Positions 32,738 to 42,867 are shown, numbered from the stretch's first letter. The stretch is DNA of 64,000 nt from Marchantia polymorpha subsp. ruderalis (GCA_037833965.1 AP031357.1:6344001-6408000), one strand, 5' to 3'. A program made the numbers and translations. Notes: generated from the letters alone by a model not told the origin.

Positions 32738-35544
32738 GTGCGAGAGCCACACGGAAACTCCGTCGAGATTCAGAAAAAGCCGTGGAAACAAAACGGCGAA
32801 CTAAAAAGAAGACTCCCGGTGAGGACTCTGCAGAAAGATCGCCATCACCGACTACTGGAAGACAAAGGCGTTCCAGTTCACCTACCGAGAGCATTGAGCT
32901 AACAGTTCTATTGGACATCCCTCCGACGGGAACTCTTCCTGAGTTTGGCCAACCTAGGATCAGTCCGTCGACAGGATCACCGATGGCAGAACATCAAGCC
33001 AATCTCCGCCAGGTGTTTTCCCAACCTACCACCAAACATTCGTATCCAAGATACACGGGAACGGGCGACGACGATGATGCAGATTCATACATAAAGCTCT
33101 TCGAGTCTGTCTCCATCGCCAATCGTGAGACCAGTGATGAAGACAGATTACGAATCTTTCCTAGTCTGCTACGCAGACGAGCGCGTAGCTGGTACAACCA
33201 TGAGAGCACCGACCCCACTGGCATCCGGACCTGGGCTCAGCTCAAGGAAAAGTTTCTGAAGCGGTTCCGCGAACTCGGATACGACAGTCGAGTTCTGACC
33301 CGGCTTCGAAATCTTCGACGCGAGCGGAAGGAGAATCTTCGAGACTACACGGAGAGATTCCAAGACCTCCTAGATCGAATTCCGAAGACAGGCCCGGGAG
33401 AACCGTATTCGGTACAACAGGCAGTGGATTGGTATGTGACGGGGCTCTCAAGAGAAATGGAGACCTTCTGTAGGAGAGGCAAGACTGACACAATCCAAGA
33501 TGTGATAGCTTCCGCGGAGACCTTTGAGACGTCAACCCTTGACACTCGAAGACGCGACCGACGGTCGACGAAGAAGAAGTCGCAAGGCGGACGTCGGAAG
33601 AGAAGGAACTCGCCTTCCTCGACAGAAGAATCAAGCTCCTCCGAATCAAGTTCTTCCTCGGAAGAGGAAGAGGACTCGTCATCTTCAGAAGAAGAAAGAC
33701 GGAAGAAGAAACGCAGTGCGATCAAGAAGAAGGATCGAGGTAAGGGAATCCCAGTGAAGACTCAAGGGGACATCGCAGCCAAGGTAGACAACCTGGTGAA
33801 GAATTTTGCGGACCTGAAAGTTCATGTAGTGGGAGGCCAAGACCGACGTAAATCACCTGCGAGACAACGAGCAAATCTCTGGTGTACTACGTGCGGACAG
33901 GTGGGACATGCCAACACGGAGTGCATGTCCGCGAGGCCATCTTACCCAGTGAATGCGGTCGAATGGGCACCACAGTGGGAGACCCCCATGTATTATGCTG
34001 AGCCGCCTATGTATTATGCTGAGCAGGTTGAGGACACCGCCTACTCAGTACAGACAGCTCCAGCTACAACTCCGAACCCACCGGTGCATATACCGCGCTT
34101 TGTTCCAAGGGAAATGGCGGGTACACTCCCACCAAGACGCATGGCACCTCCAGGAAATCACACAGGAAATCACCGACCTCGACCACAATTCGATGGTTGC
34201 TACAACTGCGGAGACATGGGGCATTACGCGCCAAGTTGTCCCCACCCGAGGAAGCCAATGGGGTATGCACCATTGTGCAGCAATTGCAAGAAGTCCGGAC
34301 ATACAGCAGCTGAATGTGACCAGCCACCAATCCCTAGGCCAGCCGTGCGTTTCGTATCAACACCTGGCAAGGAAGAAGTGCAAGTCAACCAGGTAGAACT
34401 GAGTCTGGACCCAGCTGAAGAAAACGAAGTATGGCCAGAGGAAGAAGTAATGTGCGGTCGGGTAGAAACCCGAAGTTCGAAGAGGAAAGGAGAAGGCCAC
34501 GAGGACACTCGCCGCCTCGAGCGTAGGGAAGAGAGGAGGAAGTCTAAAGAAGTTAGAGAAGGCCCGAGGAGAAGGCCGGGTACACCTCCGGCTATGAGAA
34601 ACACCCAGCCGGAGCAGAACTCAGAAAAGGCGGATAGGTATTCAGAAGAGTTCCGGACTCGAGATTACCTTCCGGACATCAAAGATGAGGTAAGTCACCT
34701 CATCAAGGAAGCACTGGGCGCCGGAATGACATCCGACGACCGGAAGGCGGTTAGGCCCCCTACACCCCTTCCGACCGCGAGTACAGGGAAACTTCCGGCC
34801 GTGACTTCCAACACTCCCTACGACATAGTGAAAGACATGGGGAGCCAGAGGGCAAATATTTCCTTCCACCAGTTGTTGGAAGACAATAAGACGTACAGGA
34901 GGATGCTGATGCTTTCGTTGCGCCGACCACGCAAACCCCGAAAAGAGAAACTTCCGGCTGTGTACAGAGTGGAAGGAGGAGACCTGGGACCACCAGAGAT
35001 CGAAGTAGAGATCGGAGGCTGTGTCATTCAGAAGGTACCAGTGGACTCCGGCTCGGGCGTGAATATCATGACCGAGGAGACAGCGAACTCCTTGGGGTTC
35101 CAGACCTTCGAGCCTACATCCCGAGTATTGCGACTGGCCGATCAAACACGCAGAATGCCACTAGGAATGTTGAGCAATGTGAGAACCAACATTGGAGGAG
35201 TGGACTTTCAACTGTCCTACATAATACTGCAACCTCTGATGAAGAAAGGTTATGATGTGCTGCTTGGCAGACCTTGGCTATACGATGCCAAAGCAAGGTG
35301 TGACTGGAGTAGGAAGAGATTACAGTTCCGTAGCCCTGCGGACCCTCCGACTGTCATTACCGTACCGTGGACCAAGGTACCCCATGAGGGCGAAACACCT
35401 TCCACCACCTCCGGTTACACAACCGGAGGGGAGACCAGCTCATCATGCACTTCAGAGACCGAAACGTCGGAAGACTTTGTGGGCTACGTCACTTGCTGCT
35501 CCATTGAGGAGGAAGGAGACGAGGTGTATCCGGATGAGGAATAG
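32707..35544 (+). CDS. gag: Gag-protease polyprotein, A2
   Basis: 945 residues, intact. Capsid-type gag domain about 125-275; three CCHC knuckles with first cysteines at residues 393, 498 and 524; protease aspartate at residue 780 in VDSGSGVN. It differs from A1 by scattered substitutions and a short insertion before the second knuckle. The S/E-rich linker (about 305-335) is made of AGC/TCC/GAA-type codons and may be a flexible spacer. With A2 pol it is the one complete gag-pol set in the window without a disabling change. The stop is UAG-CAACTA. Confidence 0.94.
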   Translation: MSTSDSVGNLSARATRKLRRDSEKAVETKRRTKKKTPGEDSAERSPSPTTGRQRRSSSPTESIELTVLLDIPPTGTLPEFGQPRISPSTGSPMAEHQANLRQVFSQPTTKHSYPRYTGTGDDDDADSYIKLFESVSIANRETSDEDRLRIFPSLLRRRARSWYNHESTDPTGIRTWAQLKEKFLKRFRELGYDSRVLTRLRNLRRERKENLRDYTERFQDLLDRIPKTGPGEPYSVQQAVDWYVTGLSREMETFCRRGKTDTIQDVIASAETFETSTLDTRRRDRRSTKKKSQGGRRKRRNSPSSTEESSSSESSSSSEEEEDSSSSEEERRKKKRSAIKKKDRGKGIPVKTQGDIAAKVDNLVKNFADLKVHVVGGQDRRKSPARQRANLWCTTCGQVGHANTECMSARPSYPVNAVEWAPQWETPMYYAEPPMYYAEQVEDTAYSVQTAPATTPNPPVHIPRFVPREMAGTLPPRRMAPPGNHTGNHRPRPQFDGCYNCGDMGHYAPSCPHPRKPMGYAPLCSNCKKSGHTAAECDQPPIPRPAVRFVSTPGKEEVQVNQVELSLDPAEENEVWPEEEVMCGRVETRSSKRKGEGHEDTRRLERREERRKSKEVREGPRRRPGTPPAMRNTQPEQNSEKADRYSEEFRTRDYLPDIKDEVSHLIKEALGAGMTSDDRKAVRPPTPLPTASTGKLPAVTSNTPYDIVKDMGSQRANISFHQLLEDNKTYRRMLMLSLRRPRKPRKEKLPAVYRVEGGDLGPPEIEVEIGGCVIQKVPVDSGSGVNIMTEETANSLGFQTFEPTSRVLRLADQTRRMPLGMLSNVRTNIGGVDFQLSYIILQPLMKKGYDVLLGRPWLYDAKARCDWSRKRLQFRSPADPPTVITVPWTKVPHEGETPSTTSGYTTGGETSSSCTSETETSEDFVGYVTCCSIEEEGDEVYPDEE

Positions 35545-35550
35545 CAACTA
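35542..35550 (+). promoter_or_regulatory. Leaky stop UAG-CAACTA (A2)
   Basis: Same context as A1. The first in-frame ATG after it is at 35740, about 65 codons downstream and inside conserved sequence (MKGIPARYG), so internal initiation would not give the whole conserved region. Confidence 0.72.
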
Positions 35551-38385
35551 GCAGCCGGACTGGGCAGAAGCGAGATCAGTCACACAGAGGGGATTGTTGA
35601 CCCGAGTGATTGCTGCGAACTGCAGCTCAGTCCAGGTAAAGGCTTGAAGGTGTCAAGCCAGGTACAAGGAGAAGAGTTGAACAGGGTACAGGCGTTTCTT
35701 CGCCAGTATGAGGATGTCTTCGCATGGAGGATTGAAGACATGAAAGGCATACCTGCAAGGTATGGAGAGCACAGGATCGACTTGTTGGACGAGGCAGTTC
35801 CGGTTCGCCAACGCCAATACAGGCTCAACCCAAAATATTCATTATTGGTGAAGGACGAAATCGATAAGTACCTGAGCGCAGGAATCATCTACCCGGTACT
35901 TAGTAGCGAGTGGGTGTCGCCTATCGTGATCGTGCCCAAGAAACTGACGGGTAAGATCCGGGTGTGTCAGGACTTCAGGAAGCTGAACGCAGCAACGCGG
36001 AAGGACCATCACCCTCTTCCTTTCACAGACTCTATTCTGGACCATGTAGCAGGGCATGAATGCTACAGTTTCCTAGACGGATTTTCCGGCTACAACCAAG
36101 TGTCCATCAGGGAACAGGACAAGGACAAAACAACCTTCACGACCGACTGGGGAACCTATGCTTATCACAAGATGCCGTTCGGTCTGTGCAACGCGCCAGC
36201 GACGTTCCAGCGGATGATGACAAACATCTTCCAAGAGCACCTGAGGAAGTTCCTAGAAATTTTCATCGACGACTTTTGTGTCTTCGGTAAGAGGTCGGAG
36301 CACCTTAACCATCTTCGGCAAACGTTCGACAGATGTAGGGAGAGCAGCTTGTCCTTACACCCTGAGAAATGTTTCTTCTTCATGACCAGCGGAATCCTGC
36401 TGGGGCACCGAGTTTCGTCCGATGGCATTGCAGTGGATGTAGAGAAGGTGAAGATTATTCTCGAACTGCAGCCGCCAACGAATCTGCGTGAGTTGAGGGC
36501 CTTCCTTGGCCATGTAGGTTATTACAGAAGGTTCATAAATATGTATGCCATCTTGGCAGCCGATCTGACAAAGCTGCTTAAGAAAGATGAACCCTATGTG
36601 TGGGGCAAGGAGCAACAGCTGGCCTTTGAAACGCTCAAGGCCAAACTGACGACTGCTCCGGTTCTGAGAAGTCCGGATTGGAACAGACCTTTCCATGTCT
36701 ATGTAGACACGTCGGCGTTTGCAATCGGGGTGGTTCTCAGTCAGAAGGACGACAACAAGAAAGACTACCCGATTTACTTCGCGAGTCGTCAGTTGTCAGC
36801 AGCAGAGAAGAAGTACACGACAACTGAGAGGGAGGCGTTGGGAATGGTGTACTCCTGTAAGAAGTTCCGACATTATTTGATCTGCTATGAGTTCGTGTTT
36901 CATGTAGATCATTACGCCTTACAGCACCTGGTGAAGAAGGCGGATCTGTCCGGACGAATTGCCAGGTGGGTGCTACTGCTGCAGGAATTCACCTACACTG
37001 TACAGACACGGAAAGGCGTTCACCATGAGAACGCGGACTACCTCTCCCGACTATGGACCGAACCCATAGAGGAGGAAGTAGTGGATGATTTTCCCGACGA
37101 ACAACTTTTTCAGTTGTCCGCCAGCCATGAGTCCAGGTACGCGGACTTATACAGGTTTCTGCTCACACTCCAATGTCCGGAAGGATTGGATGCGGAGCAG
37201 CGCACAGTCTTCGTTCATAAAGCGGGACCTTACCAGCTTCAACAGGGGGTCTTGTTCAAGAAAATGGCAGACGAGAGGTTGTGCAGATGTCTAGAGGAGT
37301 CTGAAGTACCGCGAGTTGTCAAAGCCATGCACACAGAAGACGCTGGTGGTCACTACGCCACCAGAAACACAGTGACCAAAATTGTGAATGCAGGATACTG
37401 GTGGCCGACGATGTTCAAAGATGTACACGACTACGTTCGCAAATGCGACAGCTGCCAGAGGACGGGAAGGCCGACTCCGACCACGAGATGGCCTCTTACA
37501 CCAATCATGCCATTAGCACCATTTGAAAAATGGGGGATCGACTTCGTGGGACCAATACAACCTGTCACTAAAGGCACGCGCAGGCGCTACATATTGGTAG
37601 CAACAGACTATGCGACCAAGATGGTGGAGGCAGAAGCCACAAGGCACGATGACGCAGCCGCAGTGGCACGGTTCCTATTCGAATCAATCATCACCCGCTA
37701 CGGGTGCCCCCTAGAAATAGTCAGTGACAGAGGGACGCACTTTCTGAATCAGGTGATAGAGAGTTTGACGCGGCACTTCCAGATTAAGCATCGGAAGACT
37801 ACTCCATACAACCCAAAGGCAAATGGTCTGACAGAGAAGTCCAATGGATTACTCTGTAAGATACTCCTCAAGGTAACTGTAAACCATGCTCATGACTGGG
37901 ACACCAAGCTACCGGCCGCCTTATGGGCATATAGAACGGCAGAAAAAGTCACCACCAGGCAAACACCTTACTTCCTAGTTTATGGGCAGCACCCGATCTT
38001 ACCCATCGAATTCGAGATACCTACCAAGAGGACCTTAGATCAGAGAAGGCTGGACGCGGAAGAAAGTCAGGCATATCGACTGCAAGAGGTAATGGCACTG
38101 GAGGAAAGACGTCAAGAGGCCGAAGATCGGACAAAGCAATTACAACTCAGGCGGAAGGAGAAGTACGATCGAAGACTCAAACCAGTACTGCTGGAGAAGG
38201 GCGATTTGGCTCTGCTATACGATAGCAGACATGCTAGATTTCCAGGCAAGCTCCACTTGAGGTGGATGGGACCTTACAAGGTGATAGAAGTTTTCCCAAA
38301 TGGATCCATCCAACTCGCAGAACTGACGGGAGAATGGTTAGGCACCCGCGTGAACGGATGGCGTCTGAAGAAATACCACGTGTAA
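35545..38385 (+). CDS. pol: Pol: reverse transcriptase, RNase H, integrase (A2)
   Basis: Read in the gag frame through the UAG. Copies the genomic RNA into DNA and integrates it. Reverse transcriptase: motif A aspartate codon at 36076 (LDGFSGYNQ), catalytic pair at 36268 and 36271 (FIDDF). RNase H: aspartate at 36706 (VDTSAFAIGV), TERE near 36826. Integrase: HHCC zinc site (HTEDAGGH, then KCDSCQ), catalytic D at 37540 (GIDFVG), D at 37726 (SDRGTHF) and E at 37834 (GLTEKSNG), with exactly 35 residues between the last two. The C-terminus has a GPY-type module (HLRWMGPYKVIEVF) and no chromodomain. One RNase H only. Motifs resemble Athila/Tat rather than chromoviruses. Intact; ends 24 nt before the polypurine tract. 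Confidence 0.95.
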   Translation, partial: QLAAGLGRSEISHTEGIVDPSDCCELQLSPGKGLKVSSQVQGEELNRVQAFLRQYEDVFAWRIEDMKGIPARYGEHRIDLLDEAVPVRQRQYRLNPKYSLLVKDEIDKYLSAGIIYPVLSSEWVSPIVIVPKKLTGKIRVCQDFRKLNAATRKDHHPLPFTDSILDHVAGHECYSFLDGFSGYNQVSIREQDKDKTTFTTDWGTYAYHKMPFGLCNAPATFQRMMTNIFQEHLRKFLEIFIDDFCVFGKRSEHLNHLRQTFDRCRESSLSLHPEKCFFFMTSGILLGHRVSSDGIAVDVEKVKIILELQPPTNLRELRAFLGHVGYYRRFINMYAILAADLTKLLKKDEPYVWGKEQQLAFETLKAKLTTAPVLRSPDWNRPFHVYVDTSAFAIGVVLSQKDDNKKDYPIYFASRQLSAAEKKYTTTEREALGMVYSCKKFRHYLICYEFVFHVDHYALQHLVKKADLSGRIARWVLLLQEFTYTVQTRKGVHHENADYLSRLWTEPIEEEVVDDFPDEQLFQLSASHESRYADLYRFLLTLQCPEGLDAEQRTVFVHKAGPYQLQQGVLFKKMADERLCRCLEESEVPRVVKAMHTEDAGGHYATRNTVTKIVNAGYWWPTMFKDVHDYVRKCDSCQRTGRPTPTTRWPLTPIMPLAPFEKWGIDFVGPIQPVTKGTRRRYILVATDYATKMVEAEATRHDDAAAVARFLFESIITRYGCPLEIVSDRGTHFLNQVIESLTRHFQIKHRKTTPYNPKANGLTEKSNGLLCKILLKVTVNHAHDWDTKLPAALWAYRTAEKVTTRQTPYFLVYGQHPILPIEFEIPTKRTLDQRRLDAEESQAYRLQEVMALEERRQEAEDRTKQLQLRRKEKYDRRLKPVLLEKGDLALLYDSRHARFPGKLHLRWMGPYKVIEVFPNGSIQLAELTGEWLGTRVNGWRLKKYHV

Positions 38386-38409
38386 ATGTTCGCGTGGGCG
38401 CTCACAATT

Positions 38410-38420
38410 GAGGAGGGGGG
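38410..38420 (+). other. A2 polypurine tract
   Basis: GAGGAGGGGGG, two bases before the 3' LTR. It primes plus-strand DNA and so defines the LTR start; because it sits immediately after pol, everything downstream, including the long ORF, is LTR. Confidence 0.9.
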
Positions 38421-39747
38421 CATGTGGTAACACACTTTTTGTTTTTTTTGCAGAATTTAAACAATTTCAGAAAACTAGTACCAAAGCAGTGTTTGTAGCT
38501 AGAGAAGGGTACGCTAAATAGAGTGGATTGATGAGATCGTCACGAGGGCACCAAGAATCACGTAGTCGGATGTACCAACGCCAACGTCTTCGGCGCCTTC
38601 GGCAAAAGCTCCTTTTTGAGGTGTCTCTACTCACGCGCCTCTAGCGCATAAGGAAGCTACGCTTCCGGCGCAGACACCTCAGGAGGAGGTTTTGCTAAAG
38701 ACGTCAGGAGAAGGGCCCGGACCTCTAAAGGCATCCGACCATGAGTGCGCCTTCGGCGAAGCGCCGCTAGCGCGGAAAGGGAAAACCTTCATAACAATCG
38801 GGATACACGGTAGATCCAGTTGGTTGAAGTTGCATTAGAAAGAGCTCGGGACGCTCGTTCTAACGAGTCCAAGAGCGCCGGAGATGGATCAGGAATGGAG
38901 AAGTTATGAGCGTCGGAAAACTCGTAGCCGGACATGCGCCGTTCGCGCTAGGGTTCACAGCCGGAAAGGATTCCCGTACGCCCTCGGCGATGCGCCTTCG
39001 GCGGAATCACGCGCTCACAGGAGGAAACCAACTCAGAGTCGGAAGCGCCCTTGGCGGCTGTTCATGGAAGGAAAGCGCCGGTCGGATGTACGCCTCCGAC
39101 GTGGCGCTGACGGATATGCGCTGGCAGCAACGGACGAGGCATAAAGGACAAAATAGGCGGTACGACTGCGTGCCGGCGTAATTCGCTCCGGCTGGATGTG
39201 CGCCTCCAGCAAGGCGCCGACGGATAATGAACACACCAGCGGCGACACGCCTCCGGAGAAGGGCGGGTTAGGAAAAGACAACAGGGCCGACGTATACCCT
39301 GCAGCGGACTCGAGTCCGGAAGGTGGCGGCGGCGGGAGAATTCAACGTTTAAGCATGCGAATGCGCGCAAGGCGGAGACGTGAATTCGCGCATGCAAAGG
39401 GCGAACCGTTAAGCCGTATAGCCGGCTGCGTACGTTGCAACCAGTAAGAACGTTGGACGTTCTTGAAATCGGAGAAGAAAAGACTGCGCTCCAGTCTCAT
39501 TCTCTCATTCTTGACTTTGCGATTTCCAGTTCCAAGATTACGCGCAAGGGCGGAGCGACCTGCAGTGAGAGTAGAGAGTGCGGAGACGAGTTGCGCAAGG
39601 ATCTTGGCGGACCTTGAAAGAATTGGAGTAGCGATCTTGAACGAGCGCAGAGAGAGTGAGCAGTCAGTGCTTGAGTGGCCGACGCGCAGTGTCGATTGTG
39701 AGAGAGCGAGCGAAAGGGAGAACGTTTGTGTGTGTGCAGGCAACGCA

Positions 39748-41808
39748 ATGTCGAAGGTTCCCCAGCTGCGAGTGTCTCCACTCAGGGTGCCGCAGATCGG
39801 TCTACGCGCATTTCAAGATGTGCTGTTGAGGTTGAAGCTCGATTTTCTCCTATGGGGGTGGAATTGGACGTGTCCGGAGATGGTGCGCGAGTATCTGCAA
39901 GAGAGACACAAGCCTTCTCGCGGATTTCGCCCACACCCAGAGAGATGGGAAATTGGCAATTGGGCGCAGGTGTTGGGCAGGTGTGCCGGCGAGGAAGGGG
40001 ATCTCCTCTTCGAGGCCGACAGCGTGAAAGTGTCCCAAGAGGAAGAAGTCTCTTACAATGAGCTCTTCAAGGTGGCTAGACATCCCAAGAACGGTTTCCG
40101 GACTCGGGATTACAAGGATCGATTGCGGAGAAATGTCGCGACAGCATTGCTGCAGATATTGCAGCCGACCAAGACCGCTTACATGCATGGTTGGCAGGTA
40201 GAGTTCGTGGAGCTAGTGTTGTCAGGAGCTCCGGTGCATTGGGCACGACTTCTGTGGAAGGTGACGCGCCAACATGCGCAAGAAGAGAGGGGAGGAACGC
40301 TCAATCATCTATCGCCTTACTTAATCGTGTTTTACCGGGCGATGGGATGTTTGACGAATGCTGAGAAAACTCGGTTTCCGCAGCTGAGCCGGTCTTATCC
40401 AGGTAGATATTCGAGGGAGGCCGAAGTAGACACGGATCCGGACGAGGAACCTGCCAGTACGCCTCCGGCTCCGGCTCCAGCCAGAGCAGCAGAAGAACGT
40501 CGAAGTGAGCGCATTCCGCGCAAGCGAAAGTGGGATGAGAGACCTGAGGACAGGCAGCCGGAAGTACCAGCTGCGCCGACTCGTGGTCGGCCCACCCCCG
40601 AGCCTCATAGTCGACCAAAACAGAGGGCACGCAGAATGCCAACTGTTACTGAGGAGACCAGGCGAACTCCGACCCGGCGGAATCTCACACAGGAAGAGAT
40701 AATTGCTCAGGTCCTAGGGAAGACGGCAGAAACCTCTGCACAGAAGGCACCACGGCCTTCGGGAGGAGATGGACGGACTGACGACCGGCCGACTGCGAGT
40801 CGGATGACTGAAGGTCGACAAGCGGAAGGAAGGCCAACTGAACGGCGCGTTGAACCGGACAGCAGGCCGGAAGCGGAAGAGAGTTTGGCTGACGAGCCAA
40901 CAATCCTCAGAGGGTCGTCTTCGGCGGAAGGCACTTCTGGAAGAACGCCACCAACAAGTAGGCCAAGTGGAGTCAAGACGCGCAGGGTGTATCCGACTCC
41001 CAGTCGGACAACTAATGGTCGGCCGACTGCGAGTCGGACAACAGAGAGTCAGCCGGATTCGCCGACTGCAAGACGGATGGGGCCAACGACCAGTGTGCGG
41101 ACGCCTTCGGCAGACGCACCTTCAGCAAGGACACCTTCCGCGCAGATTGCGCCGGAAGGACAGGCAGCAGAAGCGGGCGGTGCAAGAGTAACAAAAGTCA
41201 CTACGGCGTCGACCCCTTCACAAACCGAAGATCGAGCCGGAACAGGGGCTCAAGCAGTGGGATCTCCCACTGCCCTGGATATTTTAGCAGGCAGTGGAGC
41301 AGCAGTCGCAGCAGAAGCTGCTGCGCGCCACAGTTCCAGAGAGTCGCCAAGGGATTCGGTGGCGACTGAAATCCTCGCGACTGAGGATGAGACGAGCTCG
41401 GAAGAGCAAGAAGAGGATTCGGTGCAGAAAACGCCAACAGGGGTGCTGTGCGAACAGATAGTTCCACTCCTGCGATATCTGGATCGCAAGACATCCAAAT
41501 ACGGAAGTGCCTTAAAACCGCAGTCTTATGTGGAGACAATCAGGCGAAGGACGAGGAGCAAGGTGGCAAGGTGGGCCTCTAGATGCGGAGTATATGTGGA
41601 TAGGAACACCGCCCTCCGACAACACCTGGCGGTCACCCAGAAGCTGTACCAAGCCTTGCAGCAGCAGTCGGAGTCGGCGGCGAGTGGCAAGGAAATTAGA
41701 AACTTTTCTGTCGGGTGCGCGCGACACTATGGCGCACTTGCAGTCGGAAGTCACTGCAGCGCTCCGACGCCTGGGGTTACGCAGCCGGTCGGAAGACTGG
41801 CAGGGTAG
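39748..41808 (+). CDS. U3 ORF protein, A2 3' LTR (altered C-terminus)
   Basis: Identical in sequence to the 5' LTR copy at 29504-31564. In the genomic RNA this is the copy that follows pol, starting about 1.36 kb after the pol stop, so it would need a spliced or separately started RNA, or another device, to be translated. Confidence 0.65.
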   Translation: MSKVPQLRVSPLRVPQIGLRAFQDVLLRLKLDFLLWGWNWTCPEMVREYLQERHKPSRGFRPHPERWEIGNWAQVLGRCAGEEGDLLFEADSVKVSQEEEVSYNELFKVARHPKNGFRTRDYKDRLRRNVATALLQILQPTKTAYMHGWQVEFVELVLSGAPVHWARLLWKVTRQHAQEERGGTLNHLSPYLIVFYRAMGCLTNAEKTRFPQLSRSYPGRYSREAEVDTDPDEEPASTPPAPAPARAAEERRSERIPRKRKWDERPEDRQPEVPAAPTRGRPTPEPHSRPKQRARRMPTVTEETRRTPTRRNLTQEEIIAQVLGKTAETSAQKAPRPSGGDGRTDDRPTASRMTEGRQAEGRPTERRVEPDSRPEAEESLADEPTILRGSSSAEGTSGRTPPTSRPSGVKTRRVYPTPSRTTNGRPTASRTTESQPDSPTARRMGPTTSVRTPSADAPSARTPSAQIAPEGQAAEAGGARVTKVTTASTPSQTEDRAGTGAQAVGSPTALDILAGSGAAVAAEAAARHSSRESPRDSVATEILATEDETSSEEQEEDSVQKTPTGVLCEQIVPLLRYLDRKTSKYGSALKPQSYVETIRRRTRSKVARWASRCGVYVDRNTALRQHLAVTQKLYQALQQQSESAASGKEIRNFSVGCARHYGALAVGSHCSAPTPGVTQPVGRLAG

Positions 41809-41944
41809 AGATAGTACGCGGAGCAGTCCGGCGCGCAGGAGGCGCAGCACCGGATCTGCCGAGTGCAGTAGAGTAGTTTGGTTTCGCGCAGATGCTGCGA
41901 GTGGTAGATAGGATAGCGTAGTGCTAGTTAGGATCTTTTGAGAG

Positions 41945-41973
41945 TATAAAGTAGATCAAGGCGTTTTGCCTTG
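41945..41973 (+). promoter_or_regulatory. A2 3' LTR TATA box and inverted repeat
   Basis: TATAAA (41945-41950) and CAAGGC-GTTTT-GCCTTG (41957-41973). In this position it could drive transcription outward into the remaining A1 pol. Confidence 0.65.
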
Positions 41974-42867
41974 GGACTCTTCCAGTTTCGGAAGTGCAGA
42001 TCAGGAACTCACTTTCTTGGCGTGTTTGTGCATTTTGGTCCTGGCACCACGTAGAGAAGCTGCAGCATAGCGAAGTTACCGTATGTTGTAGTTGAAGGCC
42101 TTCGGCTGAATGTTCAGAGCTCGCACCCGGTTAGAGACTTGAGTAGTGCGGATCTGCACCTGCGGGTGATTTCTGATGCTCAGAGCCGGCTGCGAGTTAG
42201 AGACTTGAACAGTTCCCCCTTACTCCTTCGAGTGACATATCCTGATTGTACTCCTACGGGAAGTTTCCCCTGAATGCCAATGTGAAGTTTCATTACTTCG
42301 TGTAAACCTTGGTTTGTAATTCAGGTTGTGTGTGTGTTACTGGATCGTGTTTTCAGTAAGTTCTCAGTCGGGTCTGCACTCCCTGCGTTTTGTGTGATAG
42401 TCGAGGGTGACGTCCACGGCGTACGTAGAGGCTTCGTTCCGAAGTGAGAAGTCCAGTCCGGGTACCCCCGCTAGTTCCTGGCGGAAGGGCAGTAAAAGCC
42501 GGAGTGGGAGGCACTTCCTGCAGAACCTCTGAGTGAACTTGCGAGACACTTTCCTCCTGAAATCCGAAGCGGAGGTCCTGACCGACCTCCGAGTTGTGCT
42601 TTTTGCCAGTTTCAGGTGTGTGTGTGTGTGTTGAGTGACCAAGCTGTACCGTGCATCCTCCGAGCATCCTCCGAGTTGAGATCCTCCTCCGAGTCGAGCC
42701 TCCGAGTCGAGCACTGCAGTATTTCTGGGAGTGACAGTCGCCTAGAATTCAAACTCTACCAAAAGTCTGTTAAATGTGACACTTTTACTCTGTGTGTTGC
42801 CTCTGTCCCTGTGGGTTCGATCTTTTTACCACCATACTGCAGTTTTAGCCTTTGGTGGGTTATTACA

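Larger units (their letters stand above)
28178..42867 (+). mobile_element. Element A2: complete, very young Ty3/gypsy retrotransposon
   Basis: 14,690 bp inserted in A1 pol with perfect duplication GATTT (28173-28177 and 42868-42872). Order: 5' LTR, primer-binding site, gag-protease, leaky stop, reverse transcriptase-RNase H-integrase, polypurine tract, 3' LTR. The two LTRs (4446 and 4445 bp) appear identical except for one T in a homopolymer near the LTR start. All of gag and pol is open. It differs from A1 by a 392-bp deletion in both LTRs that shifts the end of the U3 ORF. Confidence 0.97.
38423..42867 (+). repeat. A2 3' LTR (4445 bp)
   Basis: Apparently identical to the 5' LTR except for eight instead of nine T in the run before the GCAG near its start (AG at 38452-38453). 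Confidence 0.97.

Noticed and set aside
38200..38385. Chromodomain at the integrase C-terminus
   Set aside because: Only the GPY-type module is present; pol ends shortly after it without the aromatic pattern of a chromodomain.
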